Source: Sporomusaceae bacterium
Lineage (GTDB): Bacteria; Bacillota_C; Negativicutes; Sporomusales_B; UBA7701
Reading direction: 5' to 3'
Assembly: GCA_022839045.1 (NCBI GenBank)
Contig: JALHDI010000021.1
Span: 10,590-58,665 of the forward strand
Length of the DNA stretch: 48,076 nt
This document shows positions 8,521 through 15,955 of this stretch, in pieces. Positions within the stretch are counted from its first letter, which is position 1. Each line of letters opens with the position of its first letter. The translations under genes and the position numbers were made by a program. The notes under the pieces were generated by a model. It saw only the letters and a list, made by a program, of their open reading frames with translations. It had not been told where the DNA came from and did no database searches.

Positions 8521-8553
8521 ATGTAGGGCGCAAAATTATCGTGCGCCCTACAT
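8521..8553. repeat. Perfect 12-bp inverted repeat
   Basis: ATGTAGGGCGCA and its exact complement flank a 9-nt spacer, between the ferredoxin gene and the kinase gene. No T-tract follows on either strand, so it is not a standard terminator. It resembles small REP-like palindromes, or an mRNA processing/stability hairpin that sets different levels of the two genes. Confidence 0.75.
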
Positions 8554-8573
8554 CGCTATAAGTCAGTGCCTTT

Positions 8574-8777
8574 TTAACATTGCAGGCATACGCGGGAAAC
8601 TATCGCCCGCTGCTTGCAGACCTTCTTGCAGGCGCCGCAGCGCCTGCATTTGTTTTTTTCAATTTGCAGCTCGCCTGTCGCGGAGAACCCGATCGCCCCT
8701 GCCGGGCAGGCGGCAATGCACCGGCCGCAACGCAGGCAACGCTCGGGACGGATAAGATAATCCGACCTGAGATTCAT
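8574..8777 (-). CDS. Small 2x[4Fe-4S] ferredoxin-like protein
   Basis: A 67-aa protein with two cluster motifs, CLRCGRCIAACP and CRRCGACKKVC, and an additional C-terminal CLQC. It should carry electrons in the cytoplasm or act as a redox subunit. It follows the His-rich protein gene by 15 nt and precedes the histidine kinase, so all four genes may share a transcript. GGGTG precedes the ATG. The extra C-terminal cysteine pair is unusual for simple bacterial ferredoxins. Confidence 0.88.
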   Translation of the reverse strand: MNLRSDYLIRPERCLRCGRCIAACPAGAIGFSATGELQIEKNKCRRCGACKKVCKQRAIVSRVCLQC

Positions 8778-8792
8778 ACATTTTCACCCTGT

Positions 8793-9449
8793 TTACCAGA
8801 CAAGGGACAGTTCAGCCTTGGCCGTCAAATCATGGAGCGTGTTTTGCTCGTCTTTTTGGGTCCCGACAAAAGTGATCACAATTTTCTCGACTTCATAATT
8901 TTTATTGAGGAATAGGTTGACCACGAAATCGTGATCATCCGCCAGGCAAAACTCTTTTAAAAAGCCATGCCCGTGATGCTGACACGCACCCGCCCGGCTC
9001 ATTTTTTCGCGAAGCAGCGCCTTTGAATCTTCGGGCAGATCAGTCGCGTTGAGCGATATAACGACCGTTTTATCTTCTTGCTCCTCGATTTGCAGAGCAG
9101 CCAGGACACTCAAGGCAAAGGTCAGCCTGGCCAATTTGTCTTTCAGCCATCCAAATCCGGCGGCCCGGGAATGATGGAGGCGCTTAAGGAACTCGTGATG
9201 TCCGCATTCGCCGAAATGAGGCAGGGTGAATTCGGTATTGCTTTCGTGTTTTACTGTCTTACCGGCGTAATCCAAATCGGTACTGATTTTGGCCTTGGTC
9301 TGTCCGGTCACCAGATTTTTTGCGAATTCATTCCGGAGGGAAAATAGTTGGGCCTCGTCTTTGTGTACCTGCACCGTCAGCGTACCGTTGAAAGCGTCCT
9401 TGCTTTTCATCACCTTTGCCGCGTCATACAACACTTTAAGCTTGTTCAT
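8793..9449 (-). CDS. Hypothetical His/Cys-containing cytoplasmic protein
   Basis: A 218-aa protein with no signal peptide and no recognised family. It has a central stretch GECGHHEFLKRLHHSRAAGFG and a second cluster CQHHGHGF, both suited to metal binding, set in a beta-rich background. GGAGG lies about 10 nt upstream of the ATG. As first gene of a run with a ferredoxin and a His-rich histidine kinase, it may be a metal-linked partner or target of that system. This rests on residue clusters and gene order only. Confidence 0.75.
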   Translation of the reverse strand: MNKLKVLYDAAKVMKSKDAFNGTLTVQVHKDEAQLFSLRNEFAKNLVTGQTKAKISTDLDYAGKTVKHESNTEFTLPHFGECGHHEFLKRLHHSRAAGFGWLKDKLARLTFALSVLAALQIEEQEDKTVVISLNATDLPEDSKALLREKMSRAGACQHHGHGFLKEFCLADDHDFVVNLFLNKNYEVEKIVITFVGTQKDEQNTLHDLTAKAELSLVW

Positions 9450-9496
9450 AAAACATAACCTCCTCGTTATTGATGAGGTTATTATAAAAAGAGATA

Positions 9497-9523
9497 TTAA
9501 ACCCGCCTTAAAGCGTTCTTAAA
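9497..9523 (-). promoter_or_regulatory. Three 11-bp-phased TTTAA direct repeats upstream of the His-rich protein gene
   Basis: On the minus strand TTTAA recurs three times with a period of exactly 11 bp (plus-strand TTAAA at 9497, 9508 and 9519), as TTTAAGAACGC, TTTAAGGCGGG, TTTAATATCTC. OmpR/PhoB-family dimers bind direct repeats spaced about 11 bp, so this is a candidate site for the regulator at 6593. Confidence 0.5.
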
Positions 9524-9568
9524 AATTTTATAAAAAAGAATAAAATCTTTTTAAAGCGATCGCTGTGA

Positions 9569-9952
9569 TCAGGGCAGCGACTTCAGCGTCTTCTCCTGGA
9601 CATCGTAGAGCGCCAGTTTATAATTGATCTTTTCCAGGCAGCTGAACAGATGCGCCATCTGTTGCTCGACTTTCAGCTTATGGTTGCGCATCATCTCCTT
9701 GCGCTCGCCGATCGTGCCGTCGCCCTGTTTATAAAGCTCGATGTAGCGCTTGATATCCTCCAGCGGCATGCCCGTCGACCTTAGGCAGAGCAAAAAACCT
9801 ATCCACTCCAGGACCTGATCGTCATAAGAGCGGTTCCCCCTTTCATCGCGCCTGACGAACGGCAGAACCCCTTCCTTCTCGTAAAAACGCAGCGTATGCG
9901 CCGTTATGCCCGTTTTGGCCGCCACTTCCCTAATCGTATAAGCCATCCTCAC
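9569..9952 (-). CDS. MerR-family transcriptional regulator
   Basis: A 127-aa regulator. The N-terminal MerR helix-turn-helix and wing are plain (YTIREVAAKTGITAHTLRFYEKEGVLP, then RRDERGNRSYDD); a dimerisation coiled coil follows from about residue 75. No metal-binding Cys set is seen, so it is of the organic-effector or stress (AdhR-like) type. It diverges from the aldo/keto reductase at 10198, whose promoter has the 19-bp spacer and palindrome expected of a MerR target. Confidence 0.93.
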   Translation of the reverse strand: MRMAYTIREVAAKTGITAHTLRFYEKEGVLPFVRRDERGNRSYDDQVLEWIGFLLCLRSTGMPLEDIKRYIELYKQGDGTIGERKEMMRNHKLKVEQQMAHLFSCLEKINYKLALYDVQEKTLKSLP

Positions 9953-10119
9953 CCAACTCCTTACCCTAAGCGCTAGAGCCGCTTTAATATATTTTACCTT
10001 TTGCGGCGCGTTTTTCGCAAGAGCCGTGGTGTCCGGCGAAACGGCATCCGGCGCAAACCCTGGCCGGATAAAGCCTGCACAGCCTTGCTGACAGCGCAGA
10101 GCGGCCGGAAAAAATCCGC

Positions 10120-10150
10120 TTGACTTAGAGTAAACTCTAAGGATTATTAT
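10120..10150 (+). promoter_or_regulatory. MerR-type promoter with 19-bp spacer and palindromic operator
   Basis: -35 TTGACT (10120-10125) and -10 TATTAT (10145-10150) are 19 bp apart. The spacer holds the palindrome CTTAGAG-TAAA-CTCTAAG (10124-10141). Overlong spacers with a central dyad are the hallmark of MerR-activated promoters. It drives the aldo/keto reductase. Confidence 0.85.
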
Positions 10151-10197
10151 ACAAGAAAAACATGGTTGCTTTTACGGAACCAAAAGGAGGCGTGACT

Positions 10198-11349
10198 ATG
10201 CTTTACCGCCAATTCGGCCGAACCGGGCTTAAAGTCTCGGCCCTGGGCTTCGGCTGCATGCGGCTGCCGCTCGCCCGGGCCGACGCCAAATTCCACGAAG
10301 ACGACGGCGAGATCGACGAACCGCAGGCGGCCGAAATTCTCCGCTGGGCCATCGACAACGGCGTCAACTACGTCGACACCGCCTACCCCTACCACCAGGG
10401 CAACAGCGAATCCTTCCTCGGACGGGCGCTCCAGGGCGGCTATCGCGAAAAGGTCCACCTGGCCACCAAGCTGCCCAGCTGGCTCATCAAGACCAGGGAC
10501 GACATGGACCGCTACCTGGACGAGCAGCTCAGAAAACTGCAAACAGACCACATCGACTTCTACCTCGTCCATACCGTCAACAAACTCTTCTGGCCGAACC
10601 TCGTGCAAAACGGCCTGTTCGGCTTCCTCGACGCGGCGCTGGCCGACGGCCGGATACGGCACGCCGGCTTCTCCTTCCACGACGAGCTGGGCCTGTTCAA
10701 AGAAGTAGTCGACGCTTACGCCTGGTCCTTCTGCCAGATCCAGTACAACTATCTCGACGAAAACTACCAGGCCGGCCGGGCGGGGCTGGAATACGCCGCC
10801 GGGCGCGGCCTCGGCGTCGTCATCATGGAACCGCTGCGGGGCGGCCGCCTGGCGGCCAACATTCCCCCCGACGCCCGGCAGATATGGGAAAAGGCGGATG
10901 TCAGAAGGAGTCCGGCCGAGTGGGCACTGCGTTTCCTGTGGGACCATCCGGAAATCAGCGTCGTCTTGAGCGGCATGAACCACATCGACCAGATTGCCGA
11001 AAACGTCCGCATCGCCGGTCAGACGCCGCCCGGCTCGCTGTCGGCGGCCGAAAAGGCGCTCATCGAGCAAGTCAAAACAGTCTATCAGGCCCGCCTCAAA
11101 GTCAATTGCACCAACTGCCGCTATTGCCTGCCCTGCCCGGCAGGGGTCAACATCCCCGGCTGCTTCACCCTGTTCAACAACGCCCATATCCTCGACGACG
11201 CCCCCACCAACCGCATCTTCTACAACGTCCACATCGGCCCGACCCAGAAAGCCTCCAACTGCATCGGCTGCGGCCGGTGCGAGCAGTCGTGCCCGCAGAA
11301 CATACCGATAAGGGCCATGCTCAAGGAAACCGCCCGCCTCTTCGAATGA
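10198..11349 (+). CDS. Aldo/keto reductase with C-terminal 4Fe-4S ferredoxin domain
   Basis: A 383-aa enzyme. Residues 1 to about 280 form an AKR barrel: RTGLKVSALGFGCMRLP, VDTAYPYHQGNSE (catalytic Asp and Tyr), LATKLPSW (Lys), DFYLVHTVNK (His). The C-terminus has CTNCRYCLPCPAGVNIP and CIGCGRCEQSCPQNIPI, two ferredoxin-like Cys clusters typical of the iron-sulphur AKR subgroup. It reduces a carbonyl with reduced nicotinamide or ferredoxin electrons; the substrate is unknown. An in-frame ATG at 10162 exists, but AAAGGAGG lies 7 nt before 10198 and the homology begins there. Control by the divergent MerR protein is likely. Confidence 0.93.
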   Translation: MLYRQFGRTGLKVSALGFGCMRLPLARADAKFHEDDGEIDEPQAAEILRWAIDNGVNYVDTAYPYHQGNSESFLGRALQGGYREKVHLATKLPSWLIKTRDDMDRYLDEQLRKLQTDHIDFYLVHTVNKLFWPNLVQNGLFGFLDAALADGRIRHAGFSFHDELGLFKEVVDAYAWSFCQIQYNYLDENYQAGRAGLEYAAGRGLGVVIMEPLRGGRLAANIPPDARQIWEKADVRRSPAEWALRFLWDHPEISVVLSGMNHIDQIAENVRIAGQTPPGSLSAAEKALIEQVKTVYQARLKVNCTNCRYCLPCPAGVNIPGCFTLFNNAHILDDAPTNRIFYNVHIGPTQKASNCIGCGRCEQSCPQNIPIRAMLKETARLFE

Positions 11350-11395
11350 ACACCCGCCGACTTTAGCCTGCCCCTGTTGCATCCGCGTCTCCGGT

Positions 11396-11424
11396 TTGAC
11401 AAATAATCGCGATATATTTATTAT
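11396..11424 (+). promoter_or_regulatory. Promoter upstream of the glutamine amidotransferase
   Basis: TTGACA (11396-11401) and TATTAT (11419-11424) are exactly 17 bp apart. Transcription would start near 11431, only about 10 nt before the terminator hairpin at 11441. Confidence 0.75.
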
Positions 11425-11440
11425 AGAAATGAGCGACGAA

Positions 11441-11474
11441 GCCCGAGGGGAAACCCCCTTTGGGCTATTTTTTT
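11441..11474 (+). terminator. Terminator hairpin between promoter and gene (possible attenuator)
   Basis: A stem GCCC-GA-GGGG against CCCC-..-GGGC is followed by seven T residues (11468-11474). It can end the aldo/keto reductase transcript, but it also lies downstream of the promoter at 11396, so amidotransferase mRNA must pass through it. A 15-codon frame (11429-11476, MSDEARGETPFGLFF) spans it exactly but would be leaderless. Confidence 0.75.
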
Positions 11475-11491
11475 AGAGTGCGGGTGTCGAT

Positions 11492-12199
11492 ATGAAAAAA
11501 CTGCTGATCATAAAGACCGGAACGACCTTCGCGACGATCCGTCAAAAACACGGCGATTTTGAAGACTACATCATCGATCAAATCGGCATACCGGCGAGCG
11601 ACGTTATTACCGCCCCTGTCTTCATCGCCAAAACCCTTCCGCCGCTTAAGGACGTCTCGGCGGTCATCATAACCGGCTCTCACGCCATGGTCACGGATAG
11701 GGAGGACTGGAGCAGGCATCTCGCCCATTGGCTCAGAAACGTGTGCGGCGCCTCCGTGCCCGTCCTAGGCCTTTGCTACGGCCACCAGATCATCGCCGAC
11801 GCCTGGGGCGGCATCGTCGATTACCACCCCCGCGGTCAGGAAGTGGGCACCGTCGAGATCGAGCTCTGTGAAGCAGGCGGACGGGACCCGTTGCTGGGCT
11901 GTCTACCTGAGAGGTTCCACGGCCACGTATATCACACCCAGTCGGTCATCAAGCTGCCCCCCGCCGCCCGCCTGCTGGCGCAGAACGCCTTCGAACCCCA
12001 TCATGCCTTCGTCCTTCACGACAATATTTGGGGCGTCCAGTTCCACCCCGAATTCAACGCCGCGGTAATGCTCGCCTATATCGAGCAAGAAAGCCGGGAG
12101 CTCATCGGGGAGGGATTCGACATCGATAAACTGAAAGCTTCGTTGATGGAGCATTCCTACGGACAACTCCTCCTGCGCCGCTTCATCAGCCTCGTATAG
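11492..12199 (+). CDS. Class I glutamine amidotransferase (GMP synthase-like domain)
   Basis: A 235-aa stand-alone GATase1. The nucleophile elbow GLCYGHQ carries the catalytic Cys (about residue 93), and VQFHPEF supplies the His and Glu of the triad. Preceding motifs ITGSHAMV and GQEVGTVEI match the GuaA amidotransferase fold. It hydrolyses glutamine to ammonia for a partner or acts as a gamma-glutamyl hydrolase; no synthetase partner is adjacent, so the substrate is open. Expression may be limited by the hairpin in its leader. The ATG has a weak ribosome site (GTGCGGGTG). Confidence 0.88.
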   Translation: MKKLLIIKTGTTFATIRQKHGDFEDYIIDQIGIPASDVITAPVFIAKTLPPLKDVSAVIITGSHAMVTDREDWSRHLAHWLRNVCGASVPVLGLCYGHQIIADAWGGIVDYHPRGQEVGTVEIELCEAGGRDPLLGCLPERFHGHVYHTQSVIKLPPAARLLAQNAFEPHHAFVLHDNIWGVQFHPEFNAAVMLAYIEQESRELIGEGFDIDKLKASLMEHSYGQLLLRRFISLV

Positions 12200-12307
12200 C
12201 AAAAATCCCGATCGCGCCCGGCTCGTTTTCCTGCCCGGGCGGTATTTCCAAACCGGCCGGCAAGTGATAAAATTGGTATGAAATTTGTCGGCAGGGCGGA
12301 GGAGCAT

Positions 12308-12955
12308 ATGAACGGCGTTTTTGCAAGAATAATAGTCATCGCATCACTGGCCCTGCTCCTCGGCCTCGCCGGCTGCGGCCCGCGAACCGCGCCCGCCGCG
12401 CCGCCGCCCGAAAAACCCGCGGCCGCCCGGGAAGCGGCCGCTCCCGCCCCGGTCAACGCCCAAGCGGCCGAGTCGGAAAACTTCTTCGCCGCCGGCCGGA
12501 AGCTTTACGAGCAGTACGAGTACCGGGCAGCGGTAGCCGAGTACGACCGGGCCATCGCCGCCGACCCCGCCAACTACAAAGTCTACACCGCCAAAGGGAT
12601 CGCGCTCTGCTTCGAAGGCGACTACCAGGGCGGCATGGCGCTCATTCAAAAGACCCTCGACATGCGCCCCGGCTACGTGCCGGCCTTCTACGACATGGCC
12701 ATGGCCTACAAACTCCAGGACGATCTCGACAAATCGCTGTACTGGTTCGAAAAAACCATCCAGGGCGACCAGAAGAACACCTGGAGCTACTACGGCATCG
12801 CCACCATCCACGCCGACCGCGGCAATACCCGGGAAGCCCTCGAATATCTCAAGAAAGCCGTCGACCTCGACCCGGGCGTGAAGGAAGTCGCCCGCCGGCA
12901 GGAACATTTTGCCCGCATGCGCGCCCTCCCGGAATTCCAGGCCCTCGTCCGCTAG
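12308..12955 (+). CDS. TPR-repeat lipoprotein
   Basis: A 215-aa exported lipoprotein. Its type II signal peptide ends in lipobox LAGC, with Cys at about residue 21. An Ala/Pro-rich linker follows, then about four tetratricopeptide repeats (for example AAVAEYDRAIAADPANYKVYTAKG, ALEYLKKAVDLDPG). TPR lipoproteins act as scaffolds at the periplasmic face of a membrane; the partner is unknown. An in-frame ATG at 12278 exists, but GGAGGAG just upstream of 12308 and the signal sequence support the later start. A bidirectional terminator follows. Confidence 0.88.
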   Translation: MNGVFARIIVIASLALLLGLAGCGPRTAPAAPPPEKPAAAREAAAPAPVNAQAAESENFFAAGRKLYEQYEYRAAVAEYDRAIAADPANYKVYTAKGIALCFEGDYQGGMALIQKTLDMRPGYVPAFYDMAMAYKLQDDLDKSLYWFEKTIQGDQKNTWSYYGIATIHADRGNTREALEYLKKAVDLDPGVKEVARRQEHFARMRALPEFQALVR

Positions 12956-12989
12956 CCCCCGCATCCCCTCTGGCCCTCCGCAAACGCCG

Positions 12990-13017
12990 AAAGCCGCCCC
13001 TTTGCGAGGGCGGCTTT
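12990..13017. terminator. Bidirectional terminator
   Basis: AAAGCCGCCC/GGGCGGCTTT stem between two convergent genes; A- and T-rich flanks on each side. Confidence 0.8.
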
Positions 13018-13030
13018 CCTGCCTCCTGGC

Positions 13031-13549
13031 TTACCTTAAAACCCGCCAGGCCATATCATGCAGGGCGGCGTCCTGATTCCTGACCTCCCGGCCATCGGCG
13101 TGGATCATGATGAATACGCCGTCGCGCATGAACCCGATGAACACCAGCCGGTCGCCGCTGTCGTAGAAAAATATCGCATCAACGACGCGATGGCCGTGAT
13201 AGAGGAACCCTTCCCCGTGCCCGTCGTGCCATTTATACGGGCGCATCCCGTCGAACCTTTCCGCCCACCGGCGATCCTCGAGCGGGTTCAGGTGGTGGCG
13301 GTCCGGCGCAAAATTCCCGCGGTGCTCGTGCCACTTAAACGGCAGCGAAACGCCGTCGGGCTGCCGCTTATCGTCGTTGTGCTGCGGCTTGCCGTTGTTA
13401 TGCGGCGCCTGCTGCTTATGGCTGTTCGGCCGCGGCTGGCTCTCGTCGTCGGCCGACTGCGGCGGCCTGTCGCGAGGGGTGCCGGCATACGCTCCCAGCG
13501 GCAAAGCAAGGATAAGCACGGCCAGAATCATCATCGCCACTTTTCTCAT
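13031..13549 (-). CDS. Secreted hypothetical protein with low-complexity linker
   Basis: A 172-aa protein with a signal peptide (MMILAVLILALPLGAYAG, cleavage near AYA-G). A polar, Pro/Gln/Asn/His-rich stretch (about residues 25-75) is probably disordered, followed by a folded domain with HEHRGNF, YKWHDGHGEGFLYHGHRVVD and a beta-rich end (RLVFIGFMRDGVFIMIHADG). No family is recognised. The many His and Asp residues might bind metal. A TGTTAC repeat and a TTGTTA/TAACAA dyad (13605-13624) lie upstream and may be its operator. Confidence 0.75.
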   Translation of the reverse strand: MRKVAMMILAVLILALPLGAYAGTPRDRPPQSADDESQPRPNSHKQQAPHNNGKPQHNDDKRQPDGVSLPFKWHEHRGNFAPDRHHLNPLEDRRWAERFDGMRPYKWHDGHGEGFLYHGHRVVDAIFFYDSGDRLVFIGFMRDGVFIMIHADGREVRNQDAALHDMAWRVLR

Positions 13550-13604
13550 TTCGTTACGCCTCCCCGTTCCTTTTCATTCATCATACACCGTGAATGTTAC
13601 AGCA

Positions 13605-13624
13605 TTGTTACGGGCAGATAACAA
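13605..13624 (-). promoter_or_regulatory. Dyad TTGTTA-N8-TAACAA
   Basis: Inverted repeat upstream of the secreted protein gene, with another TGTTAC copy about 10 bp away. Candidate operator only. Confidence 0.35.
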
Positions 13625-13749
13625 CTCGGCGACGGCCGGGCCGCTGCCCGACGCCGGCGGAAAACGCCAAATCAAACCCTTTTCCAATAATGAACCGCGA
13701 AAATAAGATAAAAGACCCGGATAACAACTTGTGAAAGGAAGCATGCGCA

Positions 13750-14235
13750 ATGATCCAGATCGGCAATACCCAGCCGGGCGGCAACGCGACCGGCTCCCTG
13801 TACGCCAATCCTGCTCAGGCGGCAAAGCCGCAGAACGGGGACGACGCCAACTCCCAACAGGCGAGCGCCGCCTCCGGCTCGGTCGACGTCACATCGGCCG
13901 CCCCGCCGGCCGCCTCACAGGCCGTTTCGCCTCCGGGCACCGATTTTTCCCCGGCCTACACCGTCGAAATCAGCGAGGAAGGCGCCCAACTCAGCTCGCA
14001 AGCCGCCGCGGCGTCTGACGCCGCTTCGTCCGGCGCGGCCGCGGGCGCCGCAACCACAACCGAATCCGAATCCGATACCGCCAACCTCTCGATCTACAGC
14101 GACTACCAACTGCAGCAAATGCTCGGCGCAGGCAAAATCACCCAGAGCGAATACAACGCCGAAATCGCCAAACGCGCAGCGAAAAAACAAACCGAAGCCG
14201 CCCGGGAAAACACCCTGCTCACCAACGTCAAATAA
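13750..14235 (+). CDS. Hypothetical Ala/Ser-rich protein
   Basis: A 161-aa soluble protein without signal peptide. The first 110 residues are Ala, Ser, Gly and Pro rich and probably disordered, with a conserved-looking island YTVEISEEGAQLSSQA. The C-terminal 45 residues (YSDYQLQQMLGAGKITQSEYNAEIAKRA) form a short helical SHOCT-like unit with charged residues. No family is recognised. AAAGGAAG precedes the ATG and a strong terminator follows, so it is a single-gene unit. Confidence 0.72.
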   Translation: MIQIGNTQPGGNATGSLYANPAQAAKPQNGDDANSQQASAASGSVDVTSAAPPAASQAVSPPGTDFSPAYTVEISEEGAQLSSQAAAASDAASSGAAAGAATTTESESDTANLSIYSDYQLQQMLGAGKITQSEYNAEIAKRAAKKQTEAARENTLLTNVK

Positions 14236-14251
14236 CCCGCACCAAGCCGAA

Positions 14252-14285
14252 CGCCCCGCCGTCCGTAAGACGGCGGGGCGTTTTT
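14252..14285 (+). terminator. Rho-independent terminator
   Basis: A perfect 12-bp stem CGCCCCGCCGTC/GACGGCGGGGCG with a CGTAA loop and TTTTT. Confidence 0.92.
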
Positions 14286-14363
14286 CACGGGCCGCCGGGC
14301 GCCCGCCTTCGCCCCACGCCGGGGGAACAGCCGTCCTGCCAGGCCGAATCCGGCGCCGGGATA

Positions 14364-14411
14364 TTGACAACAATTTCAAAATACGGTACAATCAATTCGA
14401 CAATTATCGAA
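14364..14411 (+). promoter_or_regulatory. Promoter and dyad operator of the ArsR gene
   Basis: TTGACA (14364-14369) and TACAAT (14387-14392) have a 17-bp spacer. A dyad TTCGA-N6-TCGAA (14396-14411) covers the start of transcription, as expected for autorepression by the ArsR-type protein encoded downstream. Confidence 0.8.
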
Positions 14412-14441
14412 ATGTAATATAATAATAACAGAGGGTGCAAA

Positions 14442-14738
14442 ATGGATACAAAAGGAATGGCAAAGGTATTCAAGGCTCTCTCGCATCCCAACAGACTCGA
14501 GCTGTACCTGAAAATCGCCAAAGCGCACGAAGCCAGCTTTGAAACCGGCTGCGAATGCTTTGTCACCGATATCATCGATTCCTTGAAAATCGGCGCTCCG
14601 ACCATTTCCCACCATATCAAGGAACTAGCCAACGCCGGTCTGATCAGCACGGAGAAGAAAGGCAAATTCCTGGTATGCAAGGTGAACGAAGAACTGGTCG
14701 AAGAAGTTAACCGCATTTTGGCATTACAACATAAATAG
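14442..14738 (+). CDS. ArsR/SmtB-family transcriptional regulator
   Basis: A 98-aa winged-helix protein. The pattern KVFKALSHPNRLELYLKI, helix-turn-helix KIGAPTISHHIKELANAGLI and wing KKGKFLVCKVN is typical. A Cys pair in GCECFV (about residues 38-40) lies N-terminal to the recognition helix and could bind metal or sense thiol chemistry. GAGGGTG precedes the ATG. It is probably autoregulated through the dyad at 14396 and may control the reductase-like gene 128 bp downstream. Confidence 0.92.
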   Translation: MDTKGMAKVFKALSHPNRLELYLKIAKAHEASFETGCECFVTDIIDSLKIGAPTISHHIKELANAGLISTEKKGKFLVCKVNEELVEEVNRILALQHK

Positions 14739-14865
14739 CCTGCCAGGGCGCAAACTTTGCTCGACGATTCGACGGTTATAAAAACGTAGAAACGTTTCGG
14801 ACGCCGCCTGCCCCGCCCGGAACGGAAAAAATTCATTTAATGGCAAAGAAAAGGAGTGTTATGTC

Positions 14866-15522
14866 ATGAAAGTCATTATTTTCGGCGCCACGGGGATGAT
14901 CGGCAGAGGCGTCCTGCGGGAGTGTCTGCTCGATCCCGAAATCACGGCCGTGCTTACGGTCGGACGGAGTGCGACCGGGCTCCGGCACGAGAAGCTGACA
15001 GAGATCGTACACCAGGACTTGCAGGACTTGTCCGCGCTCGAAGGCGACCTTGCGGGCCATAACGCGTGCTTTTTCTGTCTCGGGGTCAGCTCGGTGGGCA
15101 TGAAGGAGCAAGAGTACCGGCGGGTGACCTATGATATCACCATGGCGGTCGCGCGGACCCTGGTTCAGCTTAACGCCGGCATGACCTTCATCTACGTCTC
15201 GGGAGCGGGCGCCGACAGCACCGGGCAGGGACGCGTCATGTGGGCGAGAGTGAAGGGCGAAACGGAAAATGCGCTGCTGCGTCTGCCGTTCAAAGCTGCG
15301 TACATGTTTCGCCCGGCGTACATCCAGCCGCGCCACGGTATAGTATCGAGGACGAAACTGTACCGTGCGCTTTACGCGGGGCTGGGCATCCTCGATCCGG
15401 TATTGAAGAAGCTTTTCCCCCGCCATGTTACCACGACGGAAATATTGGGGGGGGCGATGATCAAAGCTGCCAAACAAGGCGCTCCCGGGCCTATTATCGA
15501 AAGTAAGGACATCCGTGCGTGA
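14866..15522 (+). CDS. Atypical SDR / NAD(P)-binding epimerase-like protein
   Basis: A 218-aa Rossmann protein. The nucleotide-binding loop is FGATGMIGRG at residues 6-15; later features are FFCLGVSS, FIYVSGAGAD and WARVKGETENALL, where YxxxK of classical SDRs is replaced by a VKGETE helix. This places it in the atypical SDR group (HTATIP2-like), which includes redox sensors and reductases. Ribosome site AAAGGAG is 12 nt before the ATG. It follows the ArsR gene and may be its target; the substrate is unknown. Confidence 0.86.
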   Translation: MKVIIFGATGMIGRGVLRECLLDPEITAVLTVGRSATGLRHEKLTEIVHQDLQDLSALEGDLAGHNACFFCLGVSSVGMKEQEYRRVTYDITMAVARTLVQLNAGMTFIYVSGAGADSTGQGRVMWARVKGETENALLRLPFKAAYMFRPAYIQPRHGIVSRTKLYRALYAGLGILDPVLKKLFPRHVTTTEILGGAMIKAAKQGAPGPIIESKDIRA

Positions 15523-15565
15523 AGGGCAACGCCGTTTCGCCGGTTTAGCCTGGCAGTTCCCGCGC

Positions 15566-15589
15566 AAAAAAAGCGGGGTAGCCCCCGCC
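15566..15589 (-). terminator. Terminator of the 92-aa gene
   Basis: Read on the minus strand: GCGGGGGCTACCCCGC followed by seven T residues. It may also stop the SDR transcript from the other side. Confidence 0.8.
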
Positions 15590-15620
15590 TTAACCTTCTC
15601 TCGCCCTTATCCCCGTCATG

Positions 15621-15899
15621 CTAAATTCCGCTCACCAGTTTCCCGGCGAATCTCGCCCAACCCGCGACAGCCTTGTTGACGCTTCCGCAGCGGTAAGCGT
15701 CAATGACAAGACCGTATTTTTTGCACCGGGTGAAATAACGCTCCTTCTCCGCTCCGGCCGGCGTAACGTCCACATCTTCGAATACCCTGCCCCCGTACCG
15801 GCATTGCCCCTCTTTTGATGTACCCTGCACAATATCAGCCCCCGCCGCAAAATAAAAACCGCCGGCCGTTCCTTTGTCAGGAAGCGACCAGGCAGTCAT
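15621..15899 (-). CDS. Hypothetical 92-aa protein
   Basis: A short frame with GAGG upstream of its ATG and a good terminator just after its stop, which argues that it is a transcribed gene. The sequence (TAWSLPDKGTAGGFYFAAGADI, then CKKYGLVIDAYRCGSVNKAV) is not recognised. It has three Cys and no membrane segment. It might be the C-terminal remnant of a larger enzyme, since it begins without a clear domain start. Confidence 0.5.
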   Translation of the reverse strand: MTAWSLPDKGTAGGFYFAAGADIVQGTSKEGQCRYGGRVFEDVDVTPAGAEKERYFTRCKKYGLVIDAYRCGSVNKAVAGWARFAGKLVSGI

Positions 15900-15955
15900 A
15901 AGCCTCGCATAGAACTCTTAGACCCACGGCTTTGCGCCCTCCCCCCATCCTGCGC

